Shown: one piece after another, positions 59,478 to 64,000 of the stretch | Layout: each line of letters begins with the position of its first letter | Numbering within the stretch: the stretch's first letter is position 1 | DNA from: Devosia rhodophyticola | Lineage (GTDB): Bacteria; Pseudomonadota; Alphaproteobacteria; Rhizobiales; Devosiaceae | Reading direction: 5' to 3' | Length of the DNA: 64,000 nucleotides | NCBI RefSeq assembly: GCF_028816475.1 | Contig: NZ_CP118247.1 | Span: forward strand, 682,001 to 746,000 | Translations under genes and position numbers: made by a program | Notes under the pieces: model-generated | The model's database searches: none | What the model saw: only the letters and a program-made list of their open reading frames with translations | What the model was told of the DNA's origin: nothing

Positions 59478-61178
59478 TTAATGGGCCTTGGTATCGTCGA
59501 ATTCAGGCAAGGTCGAGAACTGGTGGAACGGTGGCGGTGAGCTCAGGGTCCATTCCAGTGTCGTTGCCCCTTCGCCCCATGGATTATCACCGGCGCGACG
59601 GTTGCGGATCTTCGCTTCGATCAGGACCGCAAAGAAAACCAGCATCGAAATGAAGGTGATGTAATAGCCGACCGACGACACCCGGTTCCAGAATGCAAAA
59701 GCATCTGGATAGTCGATATAGCGGCGCGGCATACCGGCAAGGCCGAGGAAATGCTGAGGAAAGAACACAAGGTTCACACCCACGAACATGATCCAGAAGT
59801 GCGCGTTTGCCAGTTTTTCGTTGTACATGACGCCGAACATTTTTGGTGACCAGTAGTACCAGCCAGCAAAGATCGAGAACACAGCACCCAGCGACAGAAC
59901 GTAGTGGAAATGAGCTACAACGTAATAGGTGTCATGGAACGAGCGATCAACGCCGGCATTTGCCAACACGACCCCGGTCACACCGCCGATGGTGAACAGG
60001 AAGATGAAACCAATGGCCCAGAGGATCGGTGTGCGGAAGCTGATCGAGCCACCCCACATCGTGGCAATCCACGAGAATATCTTGACCCCGGTCGGCACGG
60101 CAATAACCATCGTCGCGGCAACGAAATAGCGCTGCACGTCAAGGCTGAGGCCGGTTGTGTACATGTGGTGCGCCCACACGACAAACCCCACGACGCCAAT
60201 GGCGACCATGGCATAGGCCATGGCGAGATAGCCAAAGATCGGCTTTTTCGAAAAGGTCGAAATGATATGACTGACCATGCCGAAGCCTGGCAGGATCATA
60301 ATGTACACTTCAGGGTGGCCAAAGAACCAGAACAGATGCTGGAACAGCACCGGATCGCCGCCTTCGGCCGGCTTGAAGAATGAGGTGCCGAAATTACGAT
60401 CGGTCAGCAACATGGTGATGCCACCCGCCAGAACCGGCAATGACAGTAGCAACAGGAATGCTGTGACCAGCACGGACCATGCGAACAGCGGCATTTTGTG
60501 CAACGTCATGCCCGGGGCGCGCATGTTGAAAATGGTGGTGATCAGATTGATCGACCCCATGATCGAACTGACACCGGCCACGTGCAGGGCCAGAATGGCG
60601 AAGTCAACGGCCGGACCAGGCTGGCCAGTAGTTGAATAGGGTGGATACATGGTCCACCCACCGCCCACGCCCATATGACCTGAGGGGCCCTCCACGAACA
60701 TGGAAATGACCAGCAGGATAAAGGCCGGCGGCAACAGCCAGAAGGCGATGTTGTTGATGCGCGGGAATGCTGTATCGGGCGCGCCGATCATCAAGGGCGC
60801 AAAATAATTGGCAAAACCGCCCATGGTGGCGGGCATGACCATAAAGAAAATCATGATCAGCGCGTGAGCGGTGGTGAACACATTGTACATGTGCTTGCCC
60901 GCATCAATTGCTGCATCGCCCTCAACGCCATATGCCATGGCCGCAAGACCGTGGAAAATCTGAATGCCGGGCTCCTGCAACTCCATGCGCATGGCGCCAG
61001 AGAGCAATCCACCAACGACGCCCGCGAAAATCGCGAACACCAGATACATCACGCCGATGTCTTTGTGATTGGTCGAATAGACGTAGCGGCGCCATCCAGT
61101 TGGATGGCCATGATCATGACTGGCACCGTCATGCCCGGTGGCATGAGCTTCCAGATTTGTTGCCTCGGCATTTGCCAT
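59478..61178 (-). CDS. coxA: Cytochrome c oxidase subunit I
   Basis: Catalytic subunit of the aa3-type oxidase, 566 residues and 12 helices. Heme a and CuB ligands are visible: the early His in [15 protein letters not shown], the HPEVY motif (cross-linked His-Tyr and the A1-type K-channel region) in [18 protein letters not shown], the paired His in VWAHHMYT, and [10 protein letters not shown]. The intact GHPEVY with Glu marks an A1-family enzyme. It lies 22 bases after coxB. Confidence 0.97.
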   Translation of the reverse strand: MANAEATNLEAHATGHDGASHDHGHPTGWRRYVYSTNHKDIGVMYLVFAIFAGVVGGLLSGAMRMELQEPGIQIFHGLAAMAYGVEGDAAIDAGKHMYNVFTTAHALIMIFFMVMPATMGGFANYFAPLMIGAPDTAFPRINNIAFWLLPPAFILLVISMFVEGPSGHMGVGGGWTMYPPYSTTGQPGPAVDFAILALHVAGVSSIMGSINLITTIFNMRAPGMTLHKMPLFAWSVLVTAFLLLLSLPVLAGGITMLLTDRNFGTSFFKPAEGGDPVLFQHLFWFFGHPEVYIMILPGFGMVSHIISTFSKKPIFGYLAMAYAMVAIGVVGFVVWAHHMYTTGLSLDVQRYFVAATMVIAVPTGVKIFSWIATMWGGSISFRTPILWAIGFIFLFTIGGVTGVVLANAGVDRSFHDTYYVVAHFHYVLSLGAVFSIFAGWYYWSPKMFGVMYNEKLANAHFWIMFVGVNLVFFPQHFLGLAGMPRRYIDYPDAFAFWNRVSSVGYYITFISMLVFFAVLIEAKIRNRRAGDNPWGEGATTLEWTLSSPPPFHQFSTLPEFDDTKAH

Positions 61179-61200
61179 TGCTGCTATCCCCTACTCTTTT

Positions 61201-62111
61201 CTACTGAACCGCGGCAAGCGTAGCAGTGGCGCTGTCATAGTCGCCCGCCTTATACGCCGCCATCCAGGTTTTATATTCGTCCTTGGTCACCACCCGCACC
61301 GCTATTGGCATGAAGGCGTGATCCTTGCCGCAGAGTTCGGAGCACTGACCGTAAAATATGCCGGTTTCGCGCGAATTGAACCAGGTTTCATTCAAGCGCC
61401 CCGGAACCGCGTCAATCTTGATGCCGAATGAGGGTACAGCGAAGGCATGAATCACGCCGCTGGGGTCAGACGTGATCTGCATCCGCACGGTTGTATCAAC
61501 TGGCACGACCAACTCATTGTCAACGGCCAGAAGCCGCGGCTGGCCTGGCTTTTTTCCTTACGTTCGGCATCGCCCATGATGTTGCTGTCAAACGAGATAT
61601 CATCATCAACATAGTCATAGTTCCAGTACCACTGCTGGCCGGTTGCCTTGATGGTCAACGCAGCGGCAGGCACTTCAACCTGACCGAATAGAATGTCGCC
61701 GCCCAGATATTTGCGAACGCCGTCTGGAATGGTCAGCTGATCGGTCAGGACGCCAAAGGATGGAACAGCAATTACGAATAGCACCAGCACCGGCAGAACG
61801 GTCCAGGCAATCTCAAGCGCAGTATTGTGGGTGGTCTTGGAGGGTACGGGGTTCGCCTTGGCGTTGAACCGCACCGCAACAGTGATCAGCAGCACCAGCA
61901 CCAACAGAACGATCAGCGAGATTGTCCACATCAGCACGCCGTCGTGGAAGCTGGTAATCGCATCCATGATGGGGGTCACCGAGCGCTGAAAATGCCATTG
62001 GCCGTCGACGGGATGCCCGGCAACCCATTCTTCTGCCTGCGCCATGACCGGCGATAACGCCAGCGCGGCGGCCGTAGCAGCTCCCAAACGCTTCAAAAAC
62101 TGTCCGGTCAC
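61201..62111 (-). CDS. coxB: Cytochrome c oxidase subunit II, frame broken at a T6/A6 run (probable sequencing error)
   Basis: Carries the CuA centre receiving electrons from cytochrome c. From GTG 62111: signal peptide (AATAAALALSPVMAQA), two helices, then the CuA domain. The frame fails after GDAERKEK at the plus-strand T6 run 61550-61555. One more base gives KKPGQPRLLAVDNELVVPVDT and joins the frame that carries GQCSELCGKDHAFMPI (CuA Cys, Cys, His, Met) to the stop at 61201. The repaired product has about 303 residues. Read literally, the enzyme would lack CuA. Confidence 0.94.
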
Positions 62112-62219
62112 CCTATAACCCCCTAGTAAACTGCGATCTGCGAAATGCTGCGCGATAGGTAAAACGGCACGGCGCATCATGCGCCGCCCCGACTCAATCC
62201 CGAAGCACAAAACTCTGGT

Positions 62220-62233
62220 TTGACCTAAATCAC
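62220..62233 (-). promoter_or_regulatory. FNR/FixK-like half-degenerate box upstream of coxB
   Basis: TTGACCTAAATCAC on the plus strand matches the TTGA-N6-TCAA consensus of CRP/FNR-family oxygen regulators except for the last base. Located about 110 bases before the coxB start. Motif match only. Confidence 0.35.
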
Positions 62234-62391
62234 ATCCGGCAAACCAAGTCCATTCCGACAAGCACCTCTCCTCATGCGTCAAATTGCATCGCCATGAACA
62301 TCAAAGCGCCCCACACTGGCCACAGTTGGCAGGGCATAAACGGCCCAATTCCGGGGCAAAAAGTTGACACCGGGCAATAGCTGTCGGAACA

Positions 62392-62406
62392 GTTCGCTTA
62401 GCGAAC
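62392..62406. promoter_or_regulatory. 15-bp perfect palindrome ahead of the ialB-like gene
   Basis: GTTCGCT-T-AGCGAAC is a perfect inverted repeat centred at 62399, near where transcription from TTGACA (62364-62369) would begin. Its arms begin with GTTC/GAAC but not as the direct repeat used by alphaproteobacterial LexA. Likely an operator or a leader hairpin. Confidence 0.4.
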
Positions 62407-62437
62407 GGACAAACGATTCGTCAGGAGTGGTGGGCAA

Positions 62438-62938
62438 GTGAAGCAGTTTTTAGCACGTGCTGGGTTGGTTGTGGGGCTGATGGTCGCCCTTGTGGGAGCA
62501 TCTCAGGGGCAAGGACTGGTCAAGGCCCAGTATGGCGACTGGCAGATGAGTTGCGATACCCCGCCCGGCGCCAGCTTTGAACAATGCGCCATCATCCAGA
62601 ATGTGACCGCCGAAGATCAGCCAAATGTCGGACTTTCGGTCATTGTGCTGAAGACCGCTGACAAAAAAGCCCGGCTCTTGCGGGTGCTGGCGCCGCTTGG
62701 TGTGCTGTTGCCCAATGGATTGGGCCTCAATATTGACGGCAAGGACATGGGCCGCGTCGCCTTTGTGCGCTGCCTGCCCAACGGATGCGTTGCCGAGGTT
62801 TTGCTCGACGACGCCATGATCGACACTTTATCCAAGGGAACGAATGCTATCTTTGTCGTGTTCAAGACCCCGGAGGAAGGCATCGGCATTCCCGTGTCGC
62901 TCAAGGGCTTTAGTGATGGTTTCAAGGAACTTCCATAA
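62438..62938 (+). CDS. Invasion-associated locus B (IalB) family protein
   Basis: 166 residues, GTG start at 62438 with CAGGAG about 9 bases upstream. Signal peptide VVGLMVALVGASQG; mature part with YGDWQMSCDTPPG, EQCAIIQNV and VRCLPNGCVAEVLL, giving four conserved cysteines that probably form two disulfides. IalB was named in Bartonella but the family is widespread in non-pathogenic alphaproteobacteria, so virulence should not be inferred. The PilZ gene follows at 12 bases. Confidence 0.9.
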   Translation: MKQFLARAGLVVGLMVALVGASQGQGLVKAQYGDWQMSCDTPPGASFEQCAIIQNVTAEDQPNVGLSVIVLKTADKKARLLRVLAPLGVLLPNGLGLNIDGKDMGRVAFVRCLPNGCVAEVLLDDAMIDTLSKGTNAIFVVFKTPEEGIGIPVSLKGFSDGFKELP

Positions 62939-62950
62939 AGAGACGATGCG

Positions 62951-63196
62951 ATGACGGAAAACAACCGCAATACCGAGCGCCACCGCACACTTAAGGGCGG
63001 CAAGATCGTTTTCAACGACAACAAGTCGACGCTGGACTGTACCGTGCGCAACCTGTCGCAAACCGGTTGCCTGCTTAAGGTAACCAGCCCTATCGGCATT
63101 CCTGACCGGTTTCGGCTGATCATGAGCGACAGCCAGCGCTTTGACTGCGAAATCGCATGGAAGCGCGGCAATGAAATCGGCGTCGCCTTTTCCTGA
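62951..63196 (+). CDS. PilZ domain protein, predicted cyclic-di-GMP receptor
   Basis: 81-residue stand-alone PilZ domain. The binding signature is present: an RxxxR motif in NRNTERHRTL and an NxSxxG motif in VRNLSQTGCLL. It lies 12 bases after the IalB-like gene on the same strand, so both may be cotranscribed. It is the only obvious c-di-GMP effector in the window beside two GGDEF-EAL proteins. Confidence 0.88.
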   Translation: MTENNRNTERHRTLKGGKIVFNDNKSTLDCTVRNLSQTGCLLKVTSPIGIPDRFRLIMSDSQRFDCEIAWKRGNEIGVAFS

Positions 63197-63201
63197 AAAA
63201 A

Positions 63202-63271
63202 GGACCGGCGCTGGTTCAAATGAACGCGGACCGGTCCAGTCATCAGGAAACTGGTCAGCACGGTGCTGACC
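63202..63271. other. Two strong hairpins after the PilZ gene
   Basis: GGACCGG (63202-63208) with CCGGTCC (63231-63237), and GGTCAGCA-CGG-TGCTGACC (63253-63271, perfect 8-bp stem with a three-base loop). Neither is followed by a T run. They may end transcripts from both sides with Rho, or protect RNA ends. Confidence 0.5.
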
Positions 63272-63359
63272 GGGATGGCACAAGCTCGTTACAGTTCATG
63301 CCAACTGGTAACCCGCGAGGGGCGGGGGCAAACGGGAGTTTTTGAGTCGACCGTCAAGT

Positions 63360-63617
63360 CTAGCGTGCTGCTCGCGCTGAGCGCCTGAAGGCCAGAAACT
63401 GGCCCGCTGGAGCGCGGTGGGCGAGCGCATCAAGAACGTCCTGGCGGCAAATGCCCAGATCGTCGAGCCGGAATTCGTCATATTCAAGCAACGTTTTGAG
63501 CGCTTTCATGCGCGCCTTGTCAGCGCGTATCTGGGCGAAATGGCGGCGAACAGATGCGGCAAAACCGGACGAGTGTGCGACCGCAACGGACCGCTCGCCC
63601 GAAAGCGAGATAGTCAT
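63360..63617 (-). CDS. DUF1127 domain protein
   Basis: 85 residues from ATG 63617, preceded by GGAGATGAA. The C-terminal DUF1127 motif is RMKALKTLLEYDEFRLDDLGICRQDVLDAL. Such small arginine-rich proteins are abundant in alphaproteobacteria, some bind RNA and affect phosphate or oxidative stress, but the specific role here is unknown. Upstream in-frame codons to 63713 lack similarity. Divergent from the LysR gene. Confidence 0.85.
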   Translation of the reverse strand: MTISLSGERSVAVAHSSGFAASVRRHFAQIRADKARMKALKTLLEYDEFRLDDLGICRQDVLDALAHRAPAGQFLAFRRSARAAR

Positions 63618-63771
63618 GATTTCATCTCCAATTTTGTTGGTGCCGGAGGGAGGCCGGCAGGTAGTGGCGCCAGTTGTGGTCGCCGCTGAAATCGAATTTA
63701 CGCCTCTGGACATCCATTAGTCGAACAAATAGATTTTATCTTATGTATCAATTTTTGTGATGGAGGCAGAG

Positions 63772-64000
63772 ATGGCCGCGCCCTTGGATCTTGACCAGTT
63801 GCAAAGCTTTTGCGCCATTGCCGATTGTGGCAGTTTCACCGAGGCGGCCCGTCGGGTGAACAAGACCCAATCGGCTGTGTCGATGCAGATCAAACGACTT
63901 GAAGAGCGTGTCGGCCATCCGCTGTTGTCGCGCGAGGGGCGCAGCGTCAGTCTCACACAGCATGGCGACGTTCTTTACGCCAAGGCGCGCCGTATGCTGC
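63772..64000 (+). CDS. LysR family transcriptional regulator, 5' part only
   Basis: 76 residues are visible before the window edge. LDLDQLQSFCAIADCGSFTEAARRV and TQSAVSMQIKRLEERVG form the LysR winged-helix, with LLSREGRSVSLTQHG behind it. GGAGG at 63762-63766 supports ATG 63772; an in-frame ATG at 63760 is possible. The effector domain is outside. It may control the divergent DUF1127 gene. Confidence 0.93.
   Translation, partial: MAAPLDLDQLQSFCAIADCGSFTEAARRVNKTQSAVSMQIKRLEERVGHPLLSREGRSVSLTQHGDVLYAKARRML

Larger units (their letters stand above)
62112..62437. other. Divergent promoter region between coxB and the ialB-like gene
   Basis: 326 bases without a gene. It holds a 7-bp perfect hairpin GGCGCAT-C-ATGCGCC (62171-62185) in the predicted coxB leader, an FNR/FixK-like site, a TTGACA (62364-62369) and a 15-bp palindrome ahead of the ialB-like gene. 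No small ORF is convincing. Confidence 0.5.

Noticed and set aside
62438-62938. Virulence locus based on the IalB name
   Set aside because: IalB-domain proteins are general in alphaproteobacteria; no other virulence gene is nearby.

Overview
The window is a compact, moderately GC-rich chromosomal segment of an alphaproteobacterium. The gene orders point to Hyphomicrobiales (Rhizobiales): radical SAM-rnhB-ccrM, mutY-DUF721-dsbA-smc, atpI-atpB-atpE-atpF'-atpF, coxB-coxA-ctaB-coxF-ctaG-coxC-surf1-thrC-M16, and glyQ/glyS near ispE and ETF-QO. A Devosia-like relative is a reasonable guess, but no rRNA or other decisive marker is present. I saw no prophage, insertion sequence, CRISPR array, rRNA or tRNA. 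Almost all genes are housekeeping.

Layout. 1-3.2 kb: tsaC-like fragment, HDAC-family deacetylase, xseB, Sco copper chaperone, tlyA. 3.2-8.8 kb (minus): glyS, a DUF2207 membrane protein, lemA, glyQ. 8.8-15.6 kb: small membrane protein, tRNA methyltransferase, polyprenyl diphosphate synthase, ispE, a TPR protein, ETF-QO. 15.7-19.3 kb: uracil-DNA glycosylase family protein, MFS transporter, moaB, APH-family kinase. 19.36-20.3 kb: gene-free, with tandem REP-like palindromic units. 20.3-28.5 kb: SulP transporter, infA, DHA2 efflux pump, radical SAM protein, a secreted unknown, rnhB, ccrM, and a GFA/CENP-V-like protein behind an SOS-type promoter. 28.8-38.4 kb: a small periplasmic molybdopterin-fold protein paired with a GGDEF-EAL protein, FkbM methyltransferase, mutY, DUF721, dsbA-like, smc. 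38.5-41.3 kb: F0 ATP synthase operon. 41.3-46.7 kb (minus): glycine cleavage operon behind a tandem glycine riboswitch. 46.8-53.2 kb: lipoprotein, peroxiredoxin, DsbD-N protein, yqgE, a 7TM-GGDEF-EAL protein, an acetyltransferase. 53.3-62.1 kb (minus): M16 protease, thrC and the aa3 cytochrome oxidase operon. 62.4-64 kb: ialB-like, PilZ, DUF1127, start of a LysR gene.

The most striking pattern is a set of single-base frameshifts in conserved, mostly essential genes. Four are one-base deletions in homopolymers (glyS, ETF-QO, mutY, coxB). Three (two in the 29.3-31.7 kb GGDEF-EAL gene, one in smc) lie at the same heptamer, GATCTCG, and each is repaired by reading GACTCG. GACTC is a target of CcrM (GANTC), whose gene is in this window. 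The likeliest reading is consensus error from long-read data, with adenine methylation miscalling part of it. A user should repair these genes rather than call them pseudogenes.

Functional links: two GGDEF-EAL proteins and a PilZ protein suggest cyclic-di-GMP signalling; Sco, CtaG, CoxF, CtaB and Surf1 serve assembly of the CoxABC oxidase; ccrM carries CtrA-like and GANTC sites upstream. Regulatory signals worth testing are a LexA-type box ahead of a GFA-family gene, a promoter predicting a leaderless yqgE mRNA, and an intra-operon terminator between coxC and surf1.
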